DNA of 64,000 nucleotides, from positions 620,001 through 684,000 of the forward strand of contig CAWJSC010000005.1 of NCBI GenBank assembly GCA_963845425.1. The letters are read 5' to 3'. Origin of the DNA: DATDAH01 sp963845425. GTDB lineage: Bacteria; Actinomycetota; Acidimicrobiia; Acidimicrobiales; DATDAH01. How positions within the stretch are numbered: position 1 is the first letter of the stretch; every line of letters starts with the position of its first letter. The notes beneath the pieces were generated by a model. It had not been told where the DNA came from. It searched no databases and was given only the letters and a program-made list of their open reading frames with translations. Of the stretch, positions 1-8,576 are shown one piece after another. A program made the position numbers and the translations under genes.

Positions 1-10
1 GAGGAAACAC

Positions 11-1981
11 GTGAGGATCGTCAAGAAGGCGGCGGCCTGCGCAGTGGTGGCGATGGCCGTAGGGAGCACGCTGGCTGTCGGGAGCACGCCGCCGGCGCAG
101 GCATCGATCTCTCAGCCGGCGGTGGTGTCGGCGAACCCGGCTGACGTGACCCCGCACATCGTCTTGAGCGAACCCTCCCAGGACGTGCGGGCCTTCGCGC
201 AGGTCGGTGACACCGTGTATGCCGGTGGCCTGTTCAATCAGGTGCAGGACTGGGCCCGGACGACCACCTATGCCCGGCAGAACTTCGTGGCCTTCGACCG
301 CGAGACCGGGGTGGTGTCACCGCTCGACCTGGCGTTCAACGGGACCGTCGGCGCCATCGAGGCCACCGCGGACGGGACCGCGCTGTTCATCTCCGGCTCC
401 TTCTCGCAAGTGAACGGGATCACCCGCCGGGGCCTGGTCAAGTACGACCTGGTCAACAACCGGATCGACCCGACCTTCCTGCCGGGGAACCTGCGAACGG
501 TGTCGGACATCAAGCTGGCCAACGGTGCGGTCATCGCGGCGGGGAACTTCACCGGGCACGTGGCGGCGCTCAACCCGACGACCGGGGCGAACACCGGCGC
601 CATCGCCATCACCGTCGCCGGAGTGGTCGAACCGTCCGACGAGACCAGGGTCCAACACATCGCCGTCTCCCCCGACGGCACCCGGTTGGTGGCCACGGGC
701 AACTTCGCCACCGTCAACGGCCTGGGCCGCAAGCGGGCCTTCATGTTGAACCTCGGCGCGACCGCCACGCTCAGCACCTGGCACGCCCCCCGCTTCGACC
801 TGGACTGCACCGTGTGGACCACGATGGCAAGTGCGCGAGGCGTGGACTTCTCGCCCGACGGCAGCTACTTCGTGATCGTCGCTACCGGAGGGGCGTATCC
901 CCGCGGGGTGTGTGACGCGGCGGCCCGGTTCGAGACCGCGAACGTGAGCGCCAACGCGGCGCCCACCTGGATGAACCAGACCGGCGGCGACACGCTCCAC
1001 AGCGTGGCGATCACGGGAGCGGCGGTGTATGTCGGGGGCCATCAGCGCTGGCTCGACAACCCCGCCGGCAGTGACTCGGCCGGTCCCGGCGCGGTCTCTC
1101 GCCCGGGCATCGGCGCCATCGACCCGGTGACCGGCATGGCTCTGGCCTGGAACCCGACCAAGTCCCGCCACCACGGCACCATGGTCCTGTACCCCACCCC
1201 ACAGGGGCTCTGGGTGGGCAGCGACGGCGAACGCTTCGGGCGCGAAGACCACTACGGGATCGGCTTCGCCCCCCTGGACCTCAGCCCCACGCCCGACACG
1301 ACCCGGCCCAACACGACCATCACCTCGGGCCCGTCGGGCACGGTGACCAACACGTCGGCCACCTTCAGCTTCTCGGCCACCGAACCGGCGACCTTCCAGT
1401 GCCGCCTCGACAACGCCGCGTACGCCCCGTGCAGCTCACCGAGGAGCTACACCAACCTGACCGCCGGCCCCCACACCTTCCAGGTCGTCGCCGTCGACAG
1501 CTCCTACAACGTCGACGCGACCCCCGCGGCGCGGAGCTGGACCGTGGTCGCTGCCCGACCCGACGGCAGGATCCGACGCGGCACCGGCCCACTCGTCGGC
1601 AACGACATCTACAACACCACCGGCGCCGGCCAGACCCGCACCGGCACCGCCGCCCGGAGCCAGAGCGTCACATACTGGGTCACGGCGCAGAACGACGCCC
1701 CCGTCGGCGGACGACTCCGGCTCCGAGGCCAGGGCTCGACGCGCGGGTTCACCGTCGTCTACCGCAACCCTGCCGGGGCCGACATCACCACTGCGGTCAC
1801 CAACGGGACCTACACGACACCGAACCTGGCGCCCAACGGCACCCACTGGATCAAGGTCGTCGTCACGGTGCAGGGCACCGCACCCCGCGGCGCCTCGGCG
1901 GCCCGCACCCTCACCGCCATGTCCGCCACCCAACCCACCGTCAAGGACACCGTCAGGTTCATCACCGGCCGCCGCGCCTGA
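11..1981 (+). CDS. Secreted repeat protein with Ig-like domain and novel C-terminal domain
   Basis: Starts at a GTG preceded by GAGGAAA. Residues 1-30 are a signal peptide (KK, a hydrophobic stretch, then an AQA-S cleavage site), so the protein is exported. Residues about 45-420 contain repeats of the delta-60/beta-propeller kind, for example AGGLFNQV, SGSFSQVNG and AAGNFTG spaced as in such proteins. Residues about 428-514 are an Ig-like module (TFQCRLDNAAYAPCSSP, then GPHTFQVVAVD). Residues about 517-656 form a separate domain opening with RPDG-IR and NTTGAGQTR, which recurs at the N-terminus of the CAP-domain protein at 61658. There is no membrane anchor or LPXTG motif. The function is unknown; a surface or extracellular binding role is inferred. 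Confidence 0.85.
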   Translation: MRIVKKAAACAVVAMAVGSTLAVGSTPPAQASISQPAVVSANPADVTPHIVLSEPSQDVRAFAQVGDTVYAGGLFNQVQDWARTTTYARQNFVAFDRETGVVSPLDLAFNGTVGAIEATADGTALFISGSFSQVNGITRRGLVKYDLVNNRIDPTFLPGNLRTVSDIKLANGAVIAAGNFTGHVAALNPTTGANTGAIAITVAGVVEPSDETRVQHIAVSPDGTRLVATGNFATVNGLGRKRAFMLNLGATATLSTWHAPRFDLDCTVWTTMASARGVDFSPDGSYFVIVATGGAYPRGVCDAAARFETANVSANAAPTWMNQTGGDTLHSVAITGAAVYVGGHQRWLDNPAGSDSAGPGAVSRPGIGAIDPVTGMALAWNPTKSRHHGTMVLYPTPQGLWVGSDGERFGREDHYGIGFAPLDLSPTPDTTRPNTTITSGPSGTVTNTSATFSFSATEPATFQCRLDNAAYAPCSSPRSYTNLTAGPHTFQVVAVDSSYNVDATPAARSWTVVAARPDGRIRRGTGPLVGNDIYNTTGAGQTRTGTAARSQSVTYWVTAQNDAPVGGRLRLRGQGSTRGFTVVYRNPAGADITTAVTNGTYTTPNLAPNGTHWIKVVVTVQGTAPRGASAARTLTAMSATQPTVKDTVRFITGRRA

Positions 1982-2062
1982 CCCCGCCGAGGCCCCGGGC
2001 CCGCACCCGTGGGCCCAGAGGTCGTCACCTGTCGGGCGGGGGTAGCGGCGGGCCTCGACGAT

Positions 2063-2087
2063 CGGGCCCTTTGCGGACCCGGGCCCG
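2063..2087. terminator. Possible hairpin terminator
   Basis: CGGGCCC and GGGCCCG can form a 7-bp GC stem with an 11-nt loop, between the end of the secreted protein gene and the next start. There is no T tract, so this is only a candidate. Confidence 0.3.
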
Positions 2088-2100
2088 GTAGGGCCAACCT

Positions 2101-2502
2101 GTGGGTGTGGCACTCCTCTTCGTCCTGCTCGCCGCGCTCGCCGTCGGGGCCATCGCGGTGCTCGCCCTGAAGCGGGCCGACACCCTCCTGGCGGCTCGTG
2201 AGGCCCCGGTGCTCTTCGAGGTGGACGAGGCCATCGAGTTCGTGGCCAGTGCGCTCCCTGACGACGTGTCGGCTCGCCTCAGCTACGAGGACGTCGAGGC
2301 GCTGCTCGGTTGGCACCTGGTCCACCTGGTCGACCGGGAGGGCGAGGTCGACATCGCCGACGACCTGGCAGTGGCCGATCTGACGGCCCGGGCCGAGGCC
2401 GACGGCCGCGCCATCAGCGCCGCGGACGTGCGGGCCGTGCTCGCCGCCGAGGCAGCGTACCTGGCCGCCATCGGGGCGCTGGGCCCCGATGCCGAAACAT
2501 GA
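2101..2502 (+). CDS. Small membrane-anchored hypothetical protein
   Basis: A 133-residue protein starting at GTG. The first 23 residues form one hydrophobic segment (GVALLFVLLAALAVGAIAVL) followed by KR, so the rest is probably cytoplasmic (N-out). The soluble part is acidic and helical, with no catalytic motif that I recognise. It has the codon pattern of a real gene, with G or C at almost every third position. It stands alone between two possible terminators. I do not recognise the family. Confidence 0.7.
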   Translation: MGVALLFVLLAALAVGAIAVLALKRADTLLAAREAPVLFEVDEAIEFVASALPDDVSARLSYEDVEALLGWHLVHLVDREGEVDIADDLAVADLTARAEADGRAISAADVRAVLAAEAAYLAAIGALGPDAET

Positions 2503-2542
2503 CCCGCCGTGGGGTTCCCGGTGTGCTTTGATGGGCAGACCG

Positions 2543-2750
2543 AGGAAAGGAGGTGGTCCAACTGAGTGGTGAACGATCTGGGACCTCGGAGGTGTTCGGC
2601 CGCTAGCGGCCACTGGACCTCGTAGCGAATACCATCCGGACACCGACGGCGGTGCGGCCGGGGCTGGTCCCTCCTGGTGTCAACGCCCGCCGGAAAGTCC
2701 AGAGCAGACAACAACGCACGAGGGAGCGGCCGCCATGGCCGCTCCCTCGT
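2543..2750 (+). ncRNA. Putative small RNA or leader-peptide element with very strong SD
   Basis: AAAGGAGGTGGTCC (2546-2559) can pair along its whole length with the 3' end of 16S rRNA, with one G-U pair. Three bases later a 14-codon frame starts at CTG 2562 and ends at TAG 2604 (encoding SGERSGTSEVFGR after the start). The stop lies inside a perfect 14-bp palindrome GGCCGCTAGCGGCC (2598-2611). The element ends at the long hairpin at 2718-2750. No same-strand gene follows directly, so it may be a free-standing RNA, a microprotein gene or a ribosome-binding decoy. The assignment is inferred from layout only. Confidence 0.4.
2718..2750. terminator. Strong bidirectional hairpin terminator
   Basis: ACGAGGGAGCGGCC and GGCCGCTCCCTCGT form a perfect 14-bp stem with a GCCAT loop. 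It lies between the small RNA element and the convergent gene ending at 2771. Read on the minus strand it is followed by a moderately T-rich tract (GCGTTGTTGTCTG). Confidence 0.7.
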
Positions 2751-2770
2751 CGCGTCACCCCGTCCTTCGC

Positions 2771-3151
2771 TCAGGCCGTGTGGTCCCGGAGGTCTTCCTT
2801 CCAGGTCCGGAAGCGCTCGTGGGTCTCGCCGCTGGGCCCGGCGCCCTCGCCCGAGCCGTCGGGGTGCAGGCGGTAGCGGAACTGCCGGCCGAGGTCGCGG
2901 TGGTCGACGGCCAGGTAGCGGGCATCGGCCCGGGCCGCGGGGCCGGCCCGCCAGAGGAGCCAGGGGCCGATGCGGCGCTTGTAGGCGACGAGCGGACGGC
3001 CCAGGTCGTCGCCCAGGGCCAGCAGCTCGGGTGGGGCCTCGATCCAGGCGGTGGCCGGGATCTGCCGGTCCCGCGTCGGGGTCAGCGGCAGGTCGTCGGT
3101 GTGGACCGGGGTGGGGTCGACGGGCCGCTCGTCGGCGGGGAGGGCAGCCAC
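2771..3151 (-). CDS. Conserved-looking hypothetical protein, 126 aa
   Basis: The open frame extends further upstream, but GTG at 3151 is chosen because a TACGGT -10 box (3158-3163) lies exactly 6 nt before it, the leaderless arrangement seen repeatedly in this window. The protein has no signal peptide or membrane segment. It has a basic and aromatic middle (LVAYKRRIGPWLLWRAG) and a C-terminus with FRYRLHPDGSG and FRTWKEDLRDH. No family recognised. It is divergent from the 69-residue gene at 3202, with 50 bp between start codons. Confidence 0.6.
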   Translation of the reverse strand: MAALPADERPVDPTPVHTDDLPLTPTRDRQIPATAWIEAPPELLALGDDLGRPLVAYKRRIGPWLLWRAGPAARADARYLAVDHRDLGRQFRYRLHPDGSGEGAGPSGETHERFRTWKEDLRDHTA

Positions 3152-3157
3152 CAAGCC

Positions 3158-3163
3158 ACCGTA
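3158..3163 (-). promoter_or_regulatory. Leaderless -10 box (TACGGT)
   Basis: TANNNT hexamer 6 nt upstream of GTG 3151, predicting a transcript that begins at the start codon. Confidence 0.5.
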
Positions 3164-3189
3164 GCTTCGGTCCTCGCTCCGGGATCCCG

Positions 3190-3195
3190 TACGAT
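3190..3195 (+). promoter_or_regulatory. Leaderless -10 box (TACGAT)
   Basis: TANNNT hexamer 6 nt upstream of ATG 3202, back to back with the minus-strand box at 3158-3163. Confidence 0.55.
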
Positions 3196-3201
3196 TCGCC
3201 C

Positions 3202-3411
3202 ATGGACCGTCCCAAAGGCTTCGCCGAAAACCGCTTCCTCGGGGACAAGCGCTCCCAGGTCGTCTACGACCTCGACGACGACGCCACCCCGGCCGGGGCC
3301 ATCGACGACCTGATGGCGGCCGAGGCGTTCCTGGCGTTCGGGCCCGACACCCTCGCCGAGGCCCGCAACCGCGGGTACCGGCTGTGGCGGGGGTCCCGCG
3401 CCGAGGCGTGA
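3202..3411 (+). CDS. Small conserved-type hypothetical protein, 69 aa
   Basis: Starts at ATG directly after a leaderless -10 box. It carries DKRSQVVYDLD near the N-terminus and FGPDTLAEARNRGYRLWRG near the C-terminus, a pattern I associate with short uncharacterised actinobacterial proteins. No membrane segment or signal peptide. The stop codon overlaps the GTG start of the alpha/beta hydrolase gene (GTGA), so the two are probably co-transcribed and translationally coupled. Confidence 0.75.
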   Translation: MDRPKGFAENRFLGDKRSQVVYDLDDDATPAGAIDDLMAAEAFLAFGPDTLAEARNRGYRLWRGSRAEA

Positions 3412-4208
3412 CGACCACCCTCGAGCACCACTTCTCCGTCGACGGCATCACCCTCGCCGGCCACCTGGCCCGGCCCTCGGGGTCGGCGGCCCGACGCCCA
3501 GGTGTCGTGGTCTGCCACGGCTTCCCGTCGGGTCACGGCAGCGGGCCCAAGTCGGCCCACACCTACCCGCAGCTGGCCGACCGGATCGCCGAGGACATCG
3601 ACGCCGTCGTCCTGGCCTTCAACTTCCGGGGCTGTCGTCCGTCCAAGGGCATGTTCTCCATGGACGGCTGGGGCAACGACGTCCGCGCCGCGGTGGACCA
3701 CGTCGGCCGACTGCCCGGCGTGAACGGCGTGGCCATCGTGGGCTTCGGGACGGGCGGGGCCCTGGCCATCTGTGCCGGTGCGGCCGATCCCCGCGTCCGG
3801 GCCGTGGCCACCCTCGGGGCGCCGGCGGACTTCTCCGGCTGGGCGGGTGCCCCCCGTCAGCTGCTCCGACGAGCTCGGGAGCTGGGCATCCTCGGGGACC
3901 GGGAGCCGGAGTCGGTCGACCAGTGGGCCCTGGGCCTGCGCGCGGTGAAGCCCGCCAGCTGTGCGGAGGCGCTGTCTCCCCGGCCGCTGCTGGTCATGCA
4001 CGGGGCCGACGACGACCTCGTCCCCGCCCTCGACGCCCGGGCCCTGGCCGACGCCCACGGGCTGGCGGAGCTCAAGATCATGGCCGGCGCCGGGCACCAA
4101 CTCCGCCACGACCCAAGGGGGGTGGCCGTGCTCCTGGGCTGGCTGGACCGCCAACGCACGGCGATCCAGGGCGGCGAACCGATGGCGGCCACGGATCGGG
4201 AGCGATGA
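3408..4208 (+). CDS. Alpha/beta hydrolase-fold protein lacking the nucleophile serine
   Basis: GTG at 3408 overlaps the previous stop and is preferred over an in-frame start at 3384. The 266-residue protein has the alpha/beta hydrolase layout: oxyanion-side motif CHGFPSGHG (about 38-46), a nucleophile elbow, an acid motif HGADDDLVP (about 197-205) and a histidine motif GAGHQLRHD (about 227-235). The elbow reads VGFGTGG rather than G-x-S-x-G, so serine is replaced by glycine. It may bind rather than hydrolyse a ligand, or use another residue. It is translationally coupled to the 69-residue protein. Confidence 0.8.
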   Translation: MTTTLEHHFSVDGITLAGHLARPSGSAARRPGVVVCHGFPSGHGSGPKSAHTYPQLADRIAEDIDAVVLAFNFRGCRPSKGMFSMDGWGNDVRAAVDHVGRLPGVNGVAIVGFGTGGALAICAGAADPRVRAVATLGAPADFSGWAGAPRQLLRRARELGILGDREPESVDQWALGLRAVKPASCAEALSPRPLLVMHGADDDLVPALDARALADAHGLAELKIMAGAGHQLRHDPRGVAVLLGWLDRQRTAIQGGEPMAATDRER

Positions 4209-4379
4209 TCTCGGACGTGTGCTTCCGACGGTCGATCTGACCCCTACCGGTGACCGGTCCCCGGGTCGCCGGCCTCGAGGAGGGCATCACCGTGGCGGCG
4301 GACGTCGCCGTCCCGGCGCTGATCTTGGTGCTGGTGGCCGACACCCGTCGTCCTGCCGGCGGGTAGAGGCCGTCGGGTG

Positions 4380-6719
4380 TCAGCCCCGACGGCGACGGAC
4401 CGCTGCGCTGGCCATGTCGACGAGCAGCCGCCCGGAGGCCGCCGCCTCCAGGACCAGCTCGAGGCTCCGCTGGGTCCGCGGGGCGCGGCGCTCGAGCTCG
4501 TCGTACCAGCGTCGAGCCAGGTCTCGCCCTCGCGTCGTCGCCGTCGCGTCGAGCTGGGCGTGCAGCTGATGGTTCACTGCCGCCAGCGCGCGGGCGTGCC
4601 GTCTGAGTCGATCTGCCTCGGCATCAGCATGGTCGGTCACGGTGGGCCGCCTTCGGTCCGTCGGCAGGTGTGCTCCCTGGTACAACTCGGCATAGCGGTC
4701 CGCGGTGGCGGCGGTCGATCGGAGCTCCGTCGCCGCAGCCCGACCGGTGGCCCGCAGGACCTCCGGTCGGCAACGGTCGAGGTGCTCCACCAGAGACGGT
4801 AGTTCGCCCTCCTGCTGGCGGTCGAACGTCCAGCCCACCCCGAGGGCCCGGATCCGCTGGCCGAGCGCGCCGTAGCCGGCACCGATCACCGGCAGTCCGG
4901 CGGCGAGCGCCTCGGTCATGACGTGGCTGAAGGTCTCGGAGCAGGGGCCCGGCAGCAGGACGACGTGGATGCCGGCGTCCCGGAGCAACCGAGGCAGCTC
5001 GCGGTTGTCGTAGGTCCCGTGTCCGACCAAGCGGGGCGACGCCGGCTCCTCGAGCGGTCCGAAGTGGTGGACCTCGATGCCGGAGGCCGCTCCGGCGTCG
5101 GCCAGGTCACTGGCGAGGTCGAGGCCCTTCTTGCGCCAGCCCCGGCCCACGAACGCCAGCCGGAGGGGGTCCTCCAGCACGTGGCGCTCGTCGACCACCC
5201 GCTGGCCCGGCACCTCGATGATCGCCCCGTGCTCGATGAGCTCGATCCGGGACTCGTCGACGTCGTAGGCCCGCAGCAGGTGGTCGGCCGCGCTCTGGCT
5301 GGCGGCGACGAAGTGGTCCACGACGTCGAGGTGCGCCTCGACCTCCGCCCGGAAGCGACGGAGGTACGACACGGGCTCGCCGACGCGGCTGGCCGGCAGG
5401 CAGCGAGAACACACCTCGAGGTCCTCGGGGATGCCGCACGGCTCGGTGTCGAGATGGAGCAGGGAGTGGTTGGGGCAGGCCAGGTAGAAGTCGTGCACGG
5501 TGCAGATGACCGGCCCGGGGAACCCAGCAAGGACCGACAGCGGCGCGAGCGAGTGGCCGATGAGGTTGTGCACGTGCACGATGTCGACGTCGAAGAGGTC
5601 GAGGACGGTCTGGAGGGCCGCGGCCGCCACCGTGTCGTGCACCTCGCTCACCCGGACCCCTCCCCCGGGGAGCAGCAGCTCGTGCTCCACGGGCTCCGCG
5701 CCGCCCACCATCCAGCGGGTCCGGAGGAGGAAGCCGGACTCGACCGGGTGGAGGACCGACACGTCGAAGCGGTCGCTCAGGGCGTCATCGAGTGCCCGGA
5801 CGTGCTTCTCGGTGCCGCCGGTGGCCGGTGACGGCTGGTGCAGCAGGCGCAGCACGTGCGGCCGCGCCGGGTTCCGCTCGGTGAGCGCCAGCTCGAGGGC
5901 CTTGAAGGCGACGGTGAGGGGATGCTCGGCGCGCTCGCGGGCGTTGGTCGCCCGGAAGTACGGGTAGCGCTCCCGCACCACGGCCGAGCCCCGGGCCAGG
6001 CCCGCCACCCGCTCGGCACCGAAGGACACCCCGCCCCAGTGGTGGACGTAGGTGGCGTCCTCGACGAGGTGGCGAAAGCCCACTCGGGTGGCCCGCAGGC
6101 AGAAGTCGACCTCCTCGCCGTAGCCCCGCCCGAAAGCCCGCTCGTCGAGCGGCCCACACCGGTCGATCGCCTCCCGGGTGACGTAGAGGCAGAAGCCCAC
6201 GCCGGTGATCACCTCGGGCCGCAGACCGAGCGACTGCTCCCGGACGAAGGCCGCGCAGGCGTCGATCCGGGGCGCGGGTCCGTCGAGGCCGAACGCCGCC
6301 ACGACCGGGGGCGGCAGCGTGCAGATCGAGCCGAAGTTGGTCAGCGGGGTCACGGTGGCGACGTCCTCGCCCCGCGCCGCGTCGGCCAGGGCGTCGAGCC
6401 ACCCGGCGGTCACGACGGTGTCGGCGTTGAGCAGGACCACGTCGCCGTCGGCCTGGCCAATGCCCCGGTTGGCCGACGCCACGAAGCCGACGTTGTCCGG
6501 GTTGCGCAGGAGGGTCACCTCGACCGAGGTCGGCTCGGCGGCGAACCGCTCCAGCTCGGCGCGCACCGCCGGCTCCGGGCTGGCGTCGTCCACGATCACC
6601 AGCTCGAACGGGCTGGCGAGGGCCGGCGCGTGGTCGAGCACGCTGGCGAGGCACCGCTCGGTCTCGACCGCCCCGCGGTAGACGGGGACGATGACGCTGA
6701 TCCGTGGCGTGACCGTCAC
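4380..6719 (-). CDS. GT2-GT4 fusion glycosyltransferase
   Basis: GTG at 6719 overlaps the upstream stop (GTGA) and begins directly with a GT2 fold (RISVIVPVYRGAVETERCL). GT2 features include VIVDDASPEP, LLNADTVVTAGW and GYGEEVDFCLRA (acceptor ED region), about residues 1-250. A GT4 module follows from about residue 290 (LLHQPSPATGGTEKHVRAL, VDIVHVHNLIGHS, ETFSHVMTEALAAGLPVIG near 590 as the E-x7-E region). The last 90 residues are helical and basic. The 779-residue enzyme is soluble or membrane-associated and probably adds sugars during surface glycan assembly. It is the last gene of a minus-strand block of overlapping genes. Confidence 0.88.
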   Translation of the reverse strand: MTVTPRISVIVPVYRGAVETERCLASVLDHAPALASPFELVIVDDASPEPAVRAELERFAAEPTSVEVTLLRNPDNVGFVASANRGIGQADGDVVLLNADTVVTAGWLDALADAARGEDVATVTPLTNFGSICTLPPPVVAAFGLDGPAPRIDACAAFVREQSLGLRPEVITGVGFCLYVTREAIDRCGPLDERAFGRGYGEEVDFCLRATRVGFRHLVEDATYVHHWGGVSFGAERVAGLARGSAVVRERYPYFRATNARERAEHPLTVAFKALELALTERNPARPHVLRLLHQPSPATGGTEKHVRALDDALSDRFDVSVLHPVESGFLLRTRWMVGGAEPVEHELLLPGGGVRVSEVHDTVAAAALQTVLDLFDVDIVHVHNLIGHSLAPLSVLAGFPGPVICTVHDFYLACPNHSLLHLDTEPCGIPEDLEVCSRCLPASRVGEPVSYLRRFRAEVEAHLDVVDHFVAASQSAADHLLRAYDVDESRIELIEHGAIIEVPGQRVVDERHVLEDPLRLAFVGRGWRKKGLDLASDLADAGAASGIEVHHFGPLEEPASPRLVGHGTYDNRELPRLLRDAGIHVVLLPGPCSETFSHVMTEALAAGLPVIGAGYGALGQRIRALGVGWTFDRQQEGELPSLVEHLDRCRPEVLRATGRAAATELRSTAATADRYAELYQGAHLPTDRRRPTVTDHADAEADRLRRHARALAAVNHQLHAQLDATATTRGRDLARRWYDELERRAPRTQRSLELVLEAAASGRLLVDMASAAVRRRRG

Positions 6720-7558
6720 CGCGCGACGTCCTGGCCCGGTGGGACCGGGAGGGGGCCGGAGCAGAGCCGGTTCACCAGCGCGGCGAACGTCGCCGCACCC
6801 AGGGAGGTCCCGATGCGGGCCCGAAGACGACCCGACGCCCGCCCGATGCGCCAGTCCACCAGCTCGGACTCCGCACTGAGGTCCGGGGCGACCTCGACGA
6901 CGACGGTCCGACGGTCGGACCCGCACCACCGGGAGGCGACCGCGGCGGCACCGGTGTCCAGGGCCACCACGACCTGGGGTCGGAGCGCGGCGATCGAGGC
7001 CGGATCCGGGTGGCACGGCCGGGTCAGGTGGGGTCCCTCGGCGATCTCGACCGTCGCCAGGCGGGCCTCCACGTCCTCGGCGAGGAGGTCGTTCACCAGG
7101 CGAAGGGCCCATCGGGCCTCCCCACCGCCGGCCTCCAGGGCGAGGAACACCACGAGCGGCCGGACCGGAAACGGCGAACGGCCGTCGGCGCGAGCGACCT
7201 CGATCGACCCGGGGTCGGCGAGCGGGTCGTGGACGTGCGCACCCCGATCGACGGCCATGGGCCCGGCGACGTGTACCTGGCCGTCGTCGACCTCGTGTTC
7301 GATGTCCTCGCGCACGAGCACGGCACCGGCGACCGGACCGTCGACCGGCTCCAGGTGCACCGGGCGGAGCGCACGCCACTCGGCGTGGGTGCGATAGCTG
7401 CCACCCGGCGGTAGTGGTCCCGGAACGGCGCCCACCCCGGCCACGGTGGACGGCGCCGCCGCCAGGGCCCGCTCGAGCCGGTCGATCGAGATCCAGTCCA
7501 TGCACCAGCCGTCCGGCACCACCAGGGTGCGCCCGGTCGCGGCGCCCGCGGGCGCCAT
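6716..7558 (-). CDS. Hypothetical protein of glycan cluster, possible degenerate glycosyltransferase
   Basis: ATG at 7558 overlaps the upstream stop (TGATG). The 280-residue protein opens with LVVPDGWCMDWISIDRLERAL and later has VFLALEAGGGEARWALRLVNDLL, LRPQVVVALDTGAAAVASRW and VVVEVAPDLS, a pattern like a Rossmann half of a GT-B enzyme. I see no DXD or E-x7-E motif. It is overlapped at both ends by the sulfotransferase and the GT2-GT4 genes, so it is almost certainly co-translated with them. It may be an accessory protein or an inactive transferase. Confidence 0.65.
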   Translation of the reverse strand: MAPAGAATGRTLVVPDGWCMDWISIDRLERALAAAPSTVAGVGAVPGPLPPGGSYRTHAEWRALRPVHLEPVDGPVAGAVLVREDIEHEVDDGQVHVAGPMAVDRGAHVHDPLADPGSIEVARADGRSPFPVRPLVVFLALEAGGGEARWALRLVNDLLAEDVEARLATVEIAEGPHLTRPCHPDPASIAALRPQVVVALDTGAAAVASRWCGSDRRTVVVEVAPDLSAESELVDWRIGRASGRLRARIGTSLGAATFAALVNRLCSGPLPVPPGQDVAR

Positions 7559-8541
7559 CACCCGGTGGTGCCCTCGATCCGGCGACGGACCGAGCGCACC
7601 CGCCGTCGGACCCGCGTCCCCAGCTGCGCGTCCCGCTGCCGGTTCCGGGACCGGATCTCCTCGGTGAGGGCCACAACCCGAGCCCGCGCCTCCGCCAGCT
7701 GGCGGGTGTCCGCCGGCGCCTGCAGCCAGCCTCGGCGGATGCCCTCGGCGGTGTCCGGGGCCAGCGCCACCAGGTCGACCTCGCCGCCGTTCCACACCGC
7801 GTCCGCCATCGCCACCAAGGGGTTGTCCGACGGCACCGGGACCGAGGTGACCCGGTGGTGGACGAGGCCGGGATCCAGATCACGCCGGACCGTGGCCTCG
7901 ACCTCGCCGGTCGGACGAGGCACCCCGACGTGGTCGGCCAGCACCTCCAGCGTGGCCGGGAGGTGGTCGAAAAAGGCCTGCTGGTCGACCAGCAGGTGGT
8001 CGTCGCCCTCAGTGGCAGCCAGCAGGTGGCGCAGCCAGAGCAGGGCGCCCTGCGGTGGGTCGAGCCCGTCCCGCTCGGCGAGGGAGGCGGCGACGGCTCG
8101 GGGTTCGCGGACGACCACGACGGTGGCGTCGACCGGGTTGACCATCCGCCAGAACGGCAGGAGGAGCGAGAGCCTTGGGTCCTTCCAGCCGACGACCGTC
8201 GCCGGCGGGACCCGGCCGAACGACCGGGTCAGGACCTCGGTCGCACGCTCGCGGAGCGGGTCCAGCCGCGGGTCCAGCTCCCAGCCCGGGTCCAGCACCG
8301 GCGGATGGTCCCACGAGCCGCCGAGCAGGCTCAGGACCAGGTCGTCGAGCTCCTTGACGGCGCCGTTCTCCCAGTAGCCGGCAGGGTTGTCCGGACCGGC
8401 CGTGAGGAGGGTGTCCGGGTCGCCCAACGACACGCCGAGCAGGTGGAGGGTACGGGCGGCCATCGACGTCCCGCTGCGGTGCATGCCGACGATGCAGACG
8501 ACCCGGTGCGGCAACGGCCCCGCCGGGCGGTCGGGCCTCAC
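7558..8541 (-). CDS. Sulfotransferase-family protein
   Basis: GTG at 8541 is preferred over TTG at 8565 because GAGGAG lies 5 nt upstream. The N-terminal CIVGMHRSGTSM is the PAPS-binding P-loop (5'-phosphosulfate loop). VVVREPRAVAASLAERDG is the 3'-phosphate-binding segment. GYWEN and GWKDPRLSLLLPFW are typical of this bacterial subgroup. The last 70 residues are helical and very basic. The predicted reaction is sulfate transfer from PAPS to a glycan hydroxyl. It is followed by two coupled genes. Confidence 0.85.
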   Translation of the reverse strand: MRPDRPAGPLPHRVVCIVGMHRSGTSMAARTLHLLGVSLGDPDTLLTAGPDNPAGYWENGAVKELDDLVLSLLGGSWDHPPVLDPGWELDPRLDPLRERATEVLTRSFGRVPPATVVGWKDPRLSLLLPFWRMVNPVDATVVVVREPRAVAASLAERDGLDPPQGALLWLRHLLAATEGDDHLLVDQQAFFDHLPATLEVLADHVGVPRPTGEVEATVRRDLDPGLVHHRVTSVPVPSDNPLVAMADAVWNGGEVDLVALAPDTAEGIRRGWLQAPADTRQLAEARARVVALTEEIRSRNRQRDAQLGTRVRRRVRSVRRRIEGTTG

Positions 8542-8576
8542 AGGTCTCCTCTGCTCCGCGGACAAGCCAACGGATC

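Noticed and set aside
2680..2700. GGAAAGTCC resembles a conserved RNase P RNA segment
   Set aside because: No other RNase P RNA elements are present and the whole element is far too short.
2771..3451. Longer 226-codon form of the minus-strand gene ending at 2771
   Set aside because: The extra N-terminal part would run through the 69-residue gene and its promoter and is Arg/Pro/Gly-rich shadow sequence.
4250..4366. 38-codon GTG frame with a hydrophobic stretch between the hydrolase and the glycosyltransferase genes
   Set aside because: No SD, no leaderless box and no overlap with a neighbour; chance is the better explanation. The rest of 4209-4379 shows nothing.
5838..7397. Long open frame on the plus strand opposite the minus-strand glycosyltransferase block
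   Set aside because: It covers parts of two well-supported genes, has low-complexity Arg/Gly/Pro-rich content and no recognisable domain.
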